Assembly (NCBI RefSeq): GCF_004367745.1
Contig: NZ_CP037993.1
Location: 682,001-746,000, forward strand
DNA: 64,000 bases
Origin: Herbaspirillum huttiense
GTDB lineage: Bacteria; Pseudomonadota; Gammaproteobacteria; Burkholderiales; Burkholderiaceae_D
Direction: 5' to 3'
Shown one piece after another: positions 17,475-25,936 of this stretch. Below the pieces are notes generated by a model. The model did not search any database, was not told the origin of the DNA, and saw only the letters and a list, made by a program, of their open reading frames with translations. The translations under genes and the position numbers were made by a program. The first letter of the stretch is position 1. The number at the start of each line of letters is the position of its first letter.

Positions 17475-17693
17475 TTAAAGCTGCGGGCTGTTCTCCCGCA
17501 TGTCCTGCTCCGAGTAATTGTCGCCTTCCGGCTTGTTGCGCGAGGCAGCCTTGTCGCTGTCGCCCGGCGCGGTCTGCTCGCCACGGTCCAGCATGTCGCG
17601 CTCATTGGTACCGCTGCGCGCGTTGTTGGCCTGCAGGTCTTGCGGACCGGAGGTATTGGCGGGGTGGGTATGCTTGTTCAGTGCGTCGGTCAT
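17475..17693 (-). CDS. Small disordered hydrophilic protein
   Basis: 72 residues (MTDALNKHTHPANTSGPQDL...) almost without hydrophobic residues; rich in Asn, Asp, Glu, Ser and Gly, so very likely disordered. A strong AAGGAG eight bases before ATG 17693 supports the start; the longer in-frame reading to 18116 has no site. Similar small hydrophilic proteins accompany stress genes in many proteobacteria, and catalase and a zinc dehydrogenase lie nearby. No domain recognised. Confidence 0.7.
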   Translation of the reverse strand: MTDALNKHTHPANTSGPQDLQANNARSGTNERDMLDRGEQTAPGDSDKAASRNKPEGDNYSEQDMRENSPQL

Positions 17694-18023
17694 TGCGGTC
17701 TCCTTGTGCATGGATGGATGCACTGCGCGCTCGCTCGTCAGGGAGGAGGGTGCAGTACGGAAGGCGTTGACGATGCTACTGCGGCGAGCGCGCCGTGTAT
17801 GTCGGCCAGTGCCGCGCGTGCAGGCCACCTTCGCTGACAGCGATGCAGGAGGTGCGGCAGCCGGGACTTCGTTTCTGCCGGCTGCGGGCGCGCTCATCAA
17901 GCCGCGCTGACGCGTCCGACAGCCGCTGCCCACAAGGCTAGGCGTGGCGCGCTGATGGTCATGCGTGACGGGGTTGGTTAGTGTGAACTCTCCGCCGTTT
18001 TTCTTTCCATCCAGGAGATCCGC
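17694..18023. other. Divergent intergenic region between two small hydrophilic protein genes
   Basis: 330 bases with no supported gene. It should hold the promoters of both flanking small genes. I see no clear sigma-70 boxes. Confidence 0.5.
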
Positions 18024-18212
18024 ATGGCTATCGAATCCAAACTGCCTTCCCGTGAAAATCCGTCGCCTGCCCAATCCAGTGGCGAGGCCACCAACCGTCC
18101 CGCTCGCGGTGATCACGTCGAGGCGCGTGAAACCAGTACCGATAACGCCAACAAGGAAATCGCCAAGCCCGAGTTCGACATCGTGCAGGACGATGCCCGC
18201 GCGCCGCGCTGA
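18024..18212 (+). CDS. Small disordered hydrophilic protein
   Basis: 62 residues (MAIESKLPSRENPSPAQSSG...), rich in charged residues, Ala, Pro and Ser, with no hydrophobic core. AGGAG eight bases before ATG 18024 is a strong site. It resembles its leftward neighbour in composition, though not clearly in sequence, and precedes the zinc dehydrogenase by 67 bases on the same strand, so the two may be co-transcribed. Function unknown. Confidence 0.72.
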   Translation: MAIESKLPSRENPSPAQSSGEATNRPARGDHVEARETSTDNANKEIAKPEFDIVQDDARAPR

Positions 18213-18279
18213 CGCATCCGCGTTGTCGATTACCCGGCGCGTCCCGCGCCGCCCGTGACCAGCTCATCAAGGAAAACCC

Positions 18280-19440
18280 ATGCGCGCACTGCTCTACCAT
18301 TCCGCCCATGACGTGCGGGTCGAGTCCGTTCCCGATCCCATCATTCAGGAGGCCGACGACATCATCCTGAAAGTCACCGCCACCGCCATCTGCGGCTCCG
18401 ACCTGCACCTGTATCGCGGCAAGATTCCCGCCACCAAGGCCGGCGATATCCTCGGCCATGAATTCATGGGCGTGGTGGTCGAGACCGGCCCCGGCGTCAA
18501 ACGCCTCAAGAAAGGCGACCGCGTGGTGGTGCCCTTCGTCATCGCCTGCGGCCAGTGCTTCTTCTGCGATCAGCACCTGTATGCCGCCTGCGAAACCACC
18601 AACCCTGACCGCGGTGCCATCATGAATGGCAAGGGCATCCGTTCAGGCGCAGCCATGTTTGGCTACAGCCACCTCTATGGCGGCATGCCCGGCGGGCAGG
18701 CGGAGTATGTACGGGTGCCCAAGGCCGATGTCGGCCCCATCCGCATCGACTCGCCGCTGGCCGATGAGCAGGTACTGTTCCTGAGCGACATTCTCCCGAC
18801 CGGGTATCAGGCGGTGAAGAACGCCGGTGTGCGTGAGGGCTCCAGCGTGGCCATCTACGGTGCGGGTCCGGTTGGCCAGATGGCGGCTGCCTGTGCGCGC
18901 ATGCTCGGGGCGGAAAAGATTTTCATCGTCGATCACCACGATTACCGGCTGCGCTTCGCAGCGGAGCAATACAAGGCCATCCCGATCAATTTCGACCACA
19001 CCGATCCCGCCGAAACCATCATCGCCAACACCGCAGGCCGGGGTGTGGATGCGGTGATCGATGCCGTCGGTTTCGAGGCCAAGGGCAGCGTGCTGGAAAC
19101 CGCGATGACCAATCTCAAGCTCGAAGGCAGCAGCGGCCAGGCACTGCGCCATTGCATCGCCTCGGTGCGGCGCGGCGGGACGGTGAGCGTGCCGGGCGTG
19201 TATGCCGGGTTCATCCACGGTTTCCTGTTCGGCGATATCTTCGAGAAGGGCTTGACCATCAAGACCGGCCAGACCCACGTGCAGCACTACATGCCCGAAC
19301 TGCTGGCCAGCATCGAGGATGGCTGGCTCCGTCCGGAGGCGATCATCACGCATCGCCTGCCCTTGGAGGAGGCGGCCGAGGGCTATCGCATCTTCAATGA
19401 AAAGCGCGAGGAGTGCCGCAAGGTGGTGCTTACTACATGA
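18280..19440 (+). CDS. Zinc-dependent alcohol dehydrogenase, formaldehyde dehydrogenase-like
   Basis: 386-residue medium-chain dehydrogenase. Catalytic zinc ligands Cys38 (AICGSDLH) and His60-Glu61 (GHEF) are present, as are the four structural-zinc cysteines in '[16 protein letters not shown]'. The nucleotide-binding motif is YGAGPVGQ. The length and the '[11 protein letters not shown]'-like region match the glutathione-independent formaldehyde/threonine dehydrogenase branch that oxidises alcohols or aldehydes with NAD. AAGGA precedes ATG 18280. A strong terminator follows. The true substrate is not evident. Confidence 0.88.
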   Translation: MRALLYHSAHDVRVESVPDPIIQEADDIILKVTATAICGSDLHLYRGKIPATKAGDILGHEFMGVVVETGPGVKRLKKGDRVVVPFVIACGQCFFCDQHLYAACETTNPDRGAIMNGKGIRSGAAMFGYSHLYGGMPGGQAEYVRVPKADVGPIRIDSPLADEQVLFLSDILPTGYQAVKNAGVREGSSVAIYGAGPVGQMAAACARMLGAEKIFIVDHHDYRLRFAAEQYKAIPINFDHTDPAETIIANTAGRGVDAVIDAVGFEAKGSVLETAMTNLKLEGSSGQALRHCIASVRRGGTVSVPGVYAGFIHGFLFGDIFEKGLTIKTGQTHVQHYMPELLASIEDGWLRPEAIITHRLPLEEAAEGYRIFNEKREECRKVVLTT

Positions 19441-19467
19441 TGGAATCAGCGCGGTAGGATCATCGCG

Positions 19468-19496
19468 AGCGACCGGGTTGTCCGGTCGCTTTTTTT
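19468..19496 (+). terminator. Rho-independent terminator
   Basis: A 9-bp stem AGCGACCGG / CCGGTCGCT with a five-base loop and seven T's, 28 bases after the dehydrogenase stop. Confidence 0.92.
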
Positions 19497-19816
19497 GTGG
19501 CCGGTTCTTTTAGCTCATTTTTTTCCTCACCTCTGGTGAGCCATCCGGAACGTCCCGTTCCGCCTGCACCGCTTCTCCCTTCTCGTCGGGCCAGCGCCTG
19601 GCATGCTCTGATCCGCCTCAAACTCGCATTTACACAACAAAATGACTCACGACGTGATGCAAATACTACAATGCCGCAATTTTCATTTGCTGGTAAGACC
19701 TTTGTGTGCGTAAATACTGCAAAAATTATGAAATATGCGACCGAAAGTTCGGGATGTTTCGTGATTATTTGCATATTTTTTATATTTGCGTCGCATGACG
19801 CTAGTCGGGGAAGCAG
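19497..19816. promoter_or_regulatory. AT-rich region upstream of chemoreceptor gene
   Basis: 320 bases without a gene, markedly more AT-rich than the surroundings from about 19620 on. It should hold the chemoreceptor promoter. I did not find a convincing flagellar sigma-28 box. The motif at 19718-19738 (TGCAAAAATTATGAAATATGC) resembles one at 24139. Confidence 0.5.
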
Positions 19817-21385
19817 ATGAAGGCGTTGTCAAACATGAAGATCGGCGCAAAGCTGAGCCTGGGGTTCGCCAGTTTGCTGGTGATGATGCTGGTGCTGGTC
19901 GGGGTGGCGATGGTCGGCATCAATGGATTGCGCTCTTCCGTCGAGCGTGCCAATGAAGTCCAGAACGAGAGCCTGGCGCCGCTCTACGTGGCGCGCGAAG
20001 CGCTGGACCAGACCGGCATCGCCGCGCGCAATGCCTATGTCTTTCTCAGCGATGCCGATGCGCAGACCGAACTGAAGATCGTCGATGAACAGAAGGCGCT
20101 GTATCTCGCCGAACTGCAGAAGCTGGAAACGCGACTGGCCGGCAACCCGCATTTCGCCGCCGTGCGTACGGGCTTGCTGCAGATGGCCGATGAACTCAAG
20201 CGTCCGCGCCAGTATCGCGAGAGCGGAGCGATGGAGGCCTATCGCAGTTTCCTGGTCAATGATTGCAGCCCCTTGCGGCGCAAGATCGTAGCCGACATCA
20301 ACAAGCTCATCGCCGATATCGCTGGCCAGAGCACGGCAGCGGGCGAGCAGTCGGAGCGCTCCGCCACCGATGCCCTGAAGCTGATCGCCACGTTGGCCGT
20401 GGTGGCAATCCTGATCGCGGCGTCCGTGGCCTTCGTCATCACGCGCGGTCTGCTGCGCCAGCTCGGTGGCGAGCCGTCCTATGCCATGGAAATCGCACAG
20501 CGCATTGCGCATGGCGACCTGGCAGTGGACGTGGCCACGCGCCCCAACGATCAGAGCAGCCTGCTGCATGCCCTGCGCATGATGCGCGACAGCCTCGCCG
20601 CCATCGTCGGCGAAGTCCGGCAGGGGACCGATGCCATCGAACGCGCGTCCACCGAAATCGCCTCCGGCAATGTGGACCTGTCCGGACGCACCGAACGCCA
20701 GGCCAGTTCGCTGGAAGAAACCGCCAGCGCCATGGAGCAGATCACCTCGGCCGTACGCCAGAGCGCGGCCAATGCGGAGCAGGCCAATACCCTGGCGGCC
20801 TCGGCCTCGGAGATTGCGGTCACGGGCGGCAACATGATGGGCGAGGTGGTGGCGACGATGGAAGACATCCGTCAATCCTCGGTCAAGATCGTGGACATCA
20901 TCAGCGTCATCGATGGCATCGCGTTCCAGACCAACATCCTGGCGCTCAATGCAGCCGTCGAGGCGGCACGCGCCGGTGAAGGCGGACGCGGCTTTGCGGT
21001 GGTGGCCTCGGAAGTGCGGACGCTGGCCCAGCGCAGCGCAGCGGCGGCCAAGGAAATCAAGGAACTGATCGGGGCCTCCGTGGCAAAGGTCGAGAGTGGC
21101 AGCGGGCGGGTCAAGGGGGCGGGCCAGACCATGGACGAGATCGTCGCCAGCGTGCGCAAGGTGACCGACGTGATCGCCGAGATCAGCCTCTCCAGCCGCG
21201 AGCAGAGCGAGGGCATCGAGCAGGTCAACGATGCGATCGGCCACATGGATGAAGCCACCCAGCAGAATTCGGCGCTGGTGGAACAGGCCGCTGCTGCAGC
21301 GGAGGCGCTCACTTCGCAGGCAGGTGCGCTGGCACGCCTGGTGTCGACTTTCAAGCTGGCCTCGGCCGCGCGGATGATGGGCTGA
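19817..21385 (+). CDS. Methyl-accepting chemotaxis protein
   Basis: 522 residues. TM1 at about 13-35, a periplasmic four-helix-type domain (36-187), TM2 at about 188-208, then HAMP and a cytoplasmic signalling domain. The conserved hairpin tip that contacts CheA/CheW is present ([20 protein letters not shown]). The C terminus ends ASAARMMG, so there is no NWETF-type tether for CheR/CheB. The ligand is unknown. The next gene (GAF-EAL) starts three bases after its stop, so the two are probably one operon linking chemotaxis and cyclic di-GMP. Confidence 0.93.
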   Translation: MKALSNMKIGAKLSLGFASLLVMMLVLVGVAMVGINGLRSSVERANEVQNESLAPLYVAREALDQTGIAARNAYVFLSDADAQTELKIVDEQKALYLAELQKLETRLAGNPHFAAVRTGLLQMADELKRPRQYRESGAMEAYRSFLVNDCSPLRRKIVADINKLIADIAGQSTAAGEQSERSATDALKLIATLAVVAILIAASVAFVITRGLLRQLGGEPSYAMEIAQRIAHGDLAVDVATRPNDQSSLLHALRMMRDSLAAIVGEVRQGTDAIERASTEIASGNVDLSGRTERQASSLEETASAMEQITSAVRQSAANAEQANTLAASASEIAVTGGNMMGEVVATMEDIRQSSVKIVDIISVIDGIAFQTNILALNAAVEAARAGEGGRGFAVVASEVRTLAQRSAAAAKEIKELIGASVAKVESGSGRVKGAGQTMDEIVASVRKVTDVIAEISLSSREQSEGIEQVNDAIGHMDEATQQNSALVEQAAAAAEALTSQAGALARLVSTFKLASAARMMG

Positions 21386-21388
21386 TTC

Positions 21389-23194
21389 GTGCTTTTTGAA
21401 AATACCCACCACACGCATTACGCAGTGCCGGCCCGCTTGCCCGTCGACGAAAGCACCCGCCTGGCGGCGCTGCAGGGCTATTGCGTGCTCGACACGCTGC
21501 CTGACAAATCTTGTGACCAGATCACCGAACTGGCCCGCACGCTGTTCGGCGTGGAGATCGCGCTGGTGTCGCTGGTGGATGAAGAGCGCCAGTGGTTCAA
21601 GTCGCGTGCCGGACTGCCGGCGCATGAGACGCCGCGCTCGATGTCCTTCTGTGCCCACGCCATCCTGTCCCGCAGTGGTCTGGTGGTGCTCGATACCCGT
21701 CGGGATCCGCGCTTTCGCGACAATCCGCTGGTGACCGGTGCGCCGCACATCCGCTTCTATGCGGGCGCGCCGCTGGTGTCGCCGCAGGGGCATGCGCTGG
21801 GCACGCTGTGCCTGATCGATCATCGTCCGCGCCAGTATTTCAGTCCGAGCGACCAGGACCGCCTGGGTCAGCTCGCGGCCATGGTCATGGAGCGGCTGGA
21901 ACAGCTGCGCAACCGCGGGTATACCGACCATGTGACAAGTTTGCCCAATCGCGCCCGCTTGATGGAAGTGCTGCGCGCACGGGCGCATGTACAGGGCGTT
22001 GGCGGCGCCCCTTGTGCAGCGCTCGGGATCGATGTCTGTTCACGTGAATATCTGTTCGATATGGTCAAGGCGCTCGGCTGGGATTATGCCGAGTCCTTCC
22101 TGGTGCAGGTCAGCCGTGCGCTGTGCGAGGCGCTGGACGGCCAGCCCGTGTATCGGGTCACGACCACCACCTTCGTCTTTCTTCACGACGGCAGCGCGGC
22201 AGAGCGGCAGGAACATATCGCCAACGTGCGTCAGCAGTTCGTGCAGTCACTGGAGATCCACGGCATTCCGCACCAGCTCGACATCGCCATCGGGGTGCTG
22301 CCGGCGGTGGACGAGATCGCCGGCAGCGACGTGGTGCGTGCGCTGCTGACGGTGATCGATGTGAGTCGTAAAGAAGGCGTATGCCCGCGCCAGTTCGAAT
22401 CGGTGCATGCGGAAAACCAGCGCAATGCCTTCTGGCTGCTCTCGGCCTTGCCGATGGCCTTCACGGCCGCCGATGAACTGAGCCTGCATTACCAGCCCAA
22501 GGTGCGCCTGCGCGACGGCAGCTGCGTCGGGGTGGAGGCGCTGATCCGCTGGCAGCACCCGGTGCTGGGGCATATTTCTCCTGCGGTGTTCATCGCGCTG
22601 GCGGAGAAGACGGCGCAGATTCGCCAGATCACGGCCTGGGTGGTGCGCCATGCGGTGGCACAGGCGGCGCAATGGCATGCGCGCGGACTGGTGGTGCCGG
22701 TTGCGATCAATACTTCGGCGCGCGATTTCGAGTCCGACGAGCTCTTGCGCCTGCTGGCATCGCAACTGAAACAGCATGCGGTGCCGCCGGGCCTGATCGA
22801 GATCGAATTCACCGAGAGCGCCATGGCCAGCAATCCCGAGGTGGTGCGCCAGCGCGTGCAGGCCATTCGTGAACTGGGCGTGCAGGTCGCGATCGATGAT
22901 TTCGGCAGCGGCTTCAGCAACCTGTCCTACCTCAAGAGCATTCCGGCCGACATCATGAAGATCGACCGCTCCTTCATCCGCAGCCTGGCCGAGGATGAGG
23001 CCGACCAGGTGATCGTGCCGTCCATCATCCATCTGGCACATCAGCTGGGGTTCAGCGTGGTGGCCGAAGGCGTGGAGAGCGAGCGCACCGCGAAGATCCT
23101 GCATCACCTGGGCTGTGATTTCGCGCAGGGTTACGCGATTGCGCGGCCGATGCCGGCGGAGGAACTGGAAGAATGGCTGGGGATGGTGCAATGA
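21389..23194 (+). CDS. GAF-EAL cyclic-di-GMP phosphodiesterase with degenerate GGDEF
   Basis: 601 residues: GAF (about 22-170, with 'FRDNPLVTGAPHIRFYAGAPL'), a GGDEF-shaped domain (175-340), then EAL (355-595). The cyclase signature is lost: the GGDEF position reads RVTTTTFVF (256-264). The EAL signature VEALIRW (383-385) and 'IDDFGSGFSNLSYLK' are intact, so the protein should hydrolyse cyclic di-GMP, with the dead GGDEF perhaps binding GTP or acting as a scaffold. The start is GTG 21389, three bases after the chemoreceptor stop, which suggests coupled translation. It is convergent with an HTH-GAF gene having a related GAF domain. Confidence 0.9.
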   Translation: MLFENTHHTHYAVPARLPVDESTRLAALQGYCVLDTLPDKSCDQITELARTLFGVEIALVSLVDEERQWFKSRAGLPAHETPRSMSFCAHAILSRSGLVVLDTRRDPRFRDNPLVTGAPHIRFYAGAPLVSPQGHALGTLCLIDHRPRQYFSPSDQDRLGQLAAMVMERLEQLRNRGYTDHVTSLPNRARLMEVLRARAHVQGVGGAPCAALGIDVCSREYLFDMVKALGWDYAESFLVQVSRALCEALDGQPVYRVTTTTFVFLHDGSAAERQEHIANVRQQFVQSLEIHGIPHQLDIAIGVLPAVDEIAGSDVVRALLTVIDVSRKEGVCPRQFESVHAENQRNAFWLLSALPMAFTAADELSLHYQPKVRLRDGSCVGVEALIRWQHPVLGHISPAVFIALAEKTAQIRQITAWVVRHAVAQAAQWHARGLVVPVAINTSARDFESDELLRLLASQLKQHAVPPGLIEIEFTESAMASNPEVVRQRVQAIRELGVQVAIDDFGSGFSNLSYLKSIPADIMKIDRSFIRSLAEDEADQVIVPSIIHLAHQLGFSVVAEGVESERTAKILHHLGCDFAQGYAIARPMPAEELEEWLGMVQ

Positions 23195-23247
23195 GCAGCG
23201 CCTGGGGCCGGGACTTGTGTGCTGACGCCCGCGCGCTGCTCGGGGGA

Positions 23248-24000
23248 TTACTGCCGGTTCGCTTCCAGCAGTTGCAGCGACAGGATGTCGGTGGCAAGCG
23301 CGGCCAGTTCTTCCAGGGCCTGACGTTCGTGGGCGCGCAGGATGCGTGGTTCGGTATCGATCACGCACAGCGAGCCAAACGCGCGTCCCTGGTACATCAG
23401 GCGGATGCCGGCATAGAAGCGGATGTAGGGCGCACCGGTGACCATGGGATTGTTGACGAAGCGCGCGTCCTTCGTGGCGTCGGAGACGGTGAAGATGTCT
23501 TCCTGCATCACGGCGTAATTGCAGAAGGCCCACGAGCGCGGCGTGGACGTGATGTTCAGGCCATGTGCTGCCCGGAAGATCTGCAGCTCCGTGGTCAGGA
23601 AGGTGACCAGGGCAATGGGTACGTCCAGCAGTTCGCTGGCGAGCCATGTCAGGCGATGAAAGCGGGCCTCGGAATGTGTGTCTTCCATTGTCTGTTCAAC
23701 AAAGCGCGCACGTTCTGGCTCGTTCGGGCTGACCGGATAAGGAACCTCGATCTGTGGCCCAGCGTGACCGGCAGTGGGCTCGGGTTGTTTCACTTCACGA
23801 TGGCCGAGCAGGGTCATGACCGAACTCAGCCGGGTACGCCGATGGCCGCCTGGGGTTTTCCAAGAGGCCAGCATGCCGCTTTCCATCCACATCTGGGCGG
23901 TCGTGATCGATACCCCCAGCAGACGGGCCGCTTCTCTCGAAGTCATCGCCGGGTCGCCAGGAGGCATCTCCTTGTCATCAGATGGTACTGCTCGACCCAT
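23248..24000 (-). CDS. HTH-GAF regulator (excisionase/MerR-like HTH fused to GAF)
   Basis: 250 residues. Residues 18-60 form an excisionase/MerR-type winged HTH (MTSREAARLLGVSITTAQMW then TPGGHRRT). Residues about 95-245 form a GAF domain with 'FVNNPMVTGAPYIRFYAGIRL' and 'FGSLCVIDTEPR', closely resembling the GAF of the convergent GAF-EAL protein. AAGGA nine bases before ATG 24000 supports the start. The layout suggests a DNA-binding protein gated by a small molecule or redox signal. No known named protein with this fusion was recognised. Confidence 0.85.
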   Translation of the reverse strand: MGRAVPSDDKEMPPGDPAMTSREAARLLGVSITTAQMWMESGMLASWKTPGGHRRTRLSSVMTLLGHREVKQPEPTAGHAGPQIEVPYPVSPNEPERARFVEQTMEDTHSEARFHRLTWLASELLDVPIALVTFLTTELQIFRAAHGLNITSTPRSWAFCNYAVMQEDIFTVSDATKDARFVNNPMVTGAPYIRFYAGIRLMYQGRAFGSLCVIDTEPRILRAHERQALEELAALATDILSLQLLEANRQ

Positions 24001-24410
24001 TTGATTGATCCTTGTAAAAGTATAGCTGTGCAGGTGTAGGATTTGTATATTTCACATATTTAATATTTTTTCGCATGGCAGAAATGCAACGAATCATAGA
24101 TTCTTTAGTATTTTTCACTTTCTGTGGGATCTGCTGTGTGCAAAATATGAAATAAACAGAGATTCATACTGTAGTCAGAGGAGCTTACGTGTTCCTTGTG
24201 GTGGCGACATTCTCGCATGGCGGGAATGTGTTGCGCCGCGTCATCTTGGGTGACGTCATGCCAAGCGGGCATTGTAGTGCCCCTTGCGAAAAGATGTCGG
24301 ACAAGCGCCAGCCTTCTGTCAGGAAGCTGACCTGCGTCAAGCCTTGGGGGGCTGGCAGGACGGTTGGGCAGGGAGCGGTGGCAAAGCGTTGGAAAGAGAC
24401 GGGAAGGATC
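24001..24410. other. AT-rich intergenic region between HTH-GAF gene and small protein gene
   Basis: 410 bases. The left part, up to about 24170, is AT-rich and holds the promoter of the leftward HTH-GAF gene. A longer in-frame reading of the small protein from 24189 exists, but it is arginine- and cysteine-laden and has no binding site, so I regard it as non-coding. Confidence 0.5.
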
Positions 24411-24626
24411 ATGGGCAAGCAAAACGGGGTAGCCCCGGCTTCTCATCGGATGAAAATGAATGTGGGCGACCAGACCTACGTGATTGAAAGCCGCGCGCTG
24501 GGCGGGCTTCACGAGCATCGGCTCTATGCCTATCGGGTGTGGTGCGACGGCGAACTGGTGAAGGATTGGACCGAAGGCAACATGGCTGACTTTTTCGGCC
24601 AGTTGCCCACGGCTGACAAGTCATAG
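24411..24626 (+). CDS. Small hypothetical protein
   Basis: 71 residues: MGKQNGVAPASHRMKMNVGD, then 'YVIESRALGGLHEHRLYAYRVWCDGELVKDW'. It looks like a small beta-rich domain. GGAAGGATC before ATG 24411 is a good site. A strong terminator follows about 70 bases later. The gene is transcribed alone and has no recognised family. Confidence 0.68.
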   Translation: MGKQNGVAPASHRMKMNVGDQTYVIESRALGGLHEHRLYAYRVWCDGELVKDWTEGNMADFFGQLPTADKS

Positions 24627-24697
24627 AACGCAACTGCTCCGGCACACCTTCGGTGCCGGAACGCTGTCCCGCCTTCTCATCCCCCCGAGAAGGTGTT

Positions 24698-24730
24698 AGC
24701 CCTGCTCCGCAAGGAGCGGGGCTTTTTTTT
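24698..24730 (+). terminator. Rho-independent terminator
   Basis: AGCCCTGCTCC / GGAGCGGGGCT stem with a gcaa tetraloop followed by eight T's. Confidence 0.92.
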
Positions 24731-24768
24731 GCCTGTGCGCGCCGCAGCGAAGAATGACGTATGAGTGA

Positions 24769-24788
24769 ATCTCATTGATCGATGAGAT
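24769..24788. promoter_or_regulatory. Inverted repeat ATCTCAT-N6-ATGAGAT upstream of mesX
   Basis: 7-bp perfect arms, with a nearly symmetrical centre, about 140 bases before mesX. It may be an operator controlling the methionine synthase pair. It does not match the MetJ or MetR consensus well. Confidence 0.45.
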
Positions 24789-24926
24789 AAAATCATTTTT
24801 ATTCATGGATGCAGCGACATAAAATCCAGCCTGAACATTGACCGCAGCGAGTCTGCTGCGCACGCCGCCTTCATCATTGACGCGTGCCTTGCAGATTCGA
24901 TTTCCGCAAAGGGGCGCAGACACATC

Positions 24927-25910
24927 ATGAGCAACGACTTCTCATTTGCCATCAAGAGCATCTGTTTCGACGAGGACTATCGTCCCGGCGACAACACGCG
25001 CATTACGACCAACTTCGCCAACCTGGCGCGGGGCGCGCAGCGTCGGGAGAACCTGCGCAATACCTTCCGCATGATCAACAACCGCTTCAATGCGCTGGCG
25101 CACTGGGACAATCCCAAGGCCGACCGCTACGCAGTGGAGCTGGACATCATCTCCGTGGAAATGGGGATGGCGGGACAGGACACTGCACAGGCGCTGCCGC
25201 TGATCGAGGTGCTCAAGACCAACATCGTGGATCACCACACGGGTGGGCGCATCGAGGGCATCGTTGGCAACAATTTTTCTTCCTATGTGCGCGATTACGA
25301 TTTCAGCGTGGTGCTGCTGGAGCACACGAAGCAGCAGTCCGCCTTCAGCGTCCCCGATCATTTCGGCGAACTGCATGGCAACCTGTTCAAGCGCTTCGTC
25401 GCTTCTCCCGCCTACCGCCAGCACTTCAGCAAGCCACCGGTGATCTGCCTCAGCGTGGCCAGCAGCAAGACCTATGAGCGCACGGAGAACCTGCATCCGG
25501 TGCTGGGTGTGGAGTACCTGCAAAACGAAAGCTCGCTGACCGACGCCTACTTCGCCAAGATGGGCCTGACGGTGCGCTACTTCATGCCCCCCGACAGCGC
25601 CGCGCCGCTGGCCTTCTACTTCAGCGGCGACCTGCTGCGTGACTACACGAACCTGGAACTGATCGGCACCATCAGCACGATGGAGACCTTCCAGAAGATC
25701 TATCGCCCCGAGATCTACAACGCCAATTCCGCGGCCGGCAAGACTTACCGGCCCAGCCTGCAGCATGAGGACTATTCCGTCACACGCATCGTCTATGACC
25801 GCGAGGAGCGCAGCCGTCTGGCGGTCCAGCAGGGCCGCTTCGCCGAAGAACATTTCATCAAGCCGTATCGCGCCGTACTCGAACAATGGTCGCGTGCCGG
25901 CGCTCATTGA
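24927..25910 (+). CDS. mesX: MesX (DUF1852), partner of folate-independent methionine synthase
   Basis: 327 residues matching DUF1852 (MSNDFSFAIKSICFDEDYRP...). DUF1852 proteins are known as MesX, the partner required by the MesD family of truncated, folate-independent methionine synthases. The mesD-like gene follows 26 bases later on the same strand, so the assignment rests on family and context together. The biochemical role of MesX is not settled; work on the family links activity to oxygen. No membrane segment or signal peptide is seen. An inverted repeat lies in the leader. Confidence 0.88.
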   Translation: MSNDFSFAIKSICFDEDYRPGDNTRITTNFANLARGAQRRENLRNTFRMINNRFNALAHWDNPKADRYAVELDIISVEMGMAGQDTAQALPLIEVLKTNIVDHHTGGRIEGIVGNNFSSYVRDYDFSVVLLEHTKQQSAFSVPDHFGELHGNLFKRFVASPAYRQHFSKPPVICLSVASSKTYERTENLHPVLGVEYLQNESSLTDAYFAKMGLTVRYFMPPDSAAPLAFYFSGDLLRDYTNLELIGTISTMETFQKIYRPEIYNANSAAGKTYRPSLQHEDYSVTRIVYDREERSRLAVQQGRFAEEHFIKPYRAVLEQWSRAGAH

Positions 25911-25936
25911 ACTCTCCACCTGCAAGGTTCTCCACC

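Noticed and set aside
19829..21988. A 719-codon open frame on the minus strand across the chemoreceptor and GAF-EAL genes
   Set aside because: It spans two clear genes in antisense and has no domain.
24189..24410. N-terminal extension of the small protein at 24411
   Set aside because: The extension lacks a ribosome binding site, while ATG 24411 has GGAAGGA upstream.
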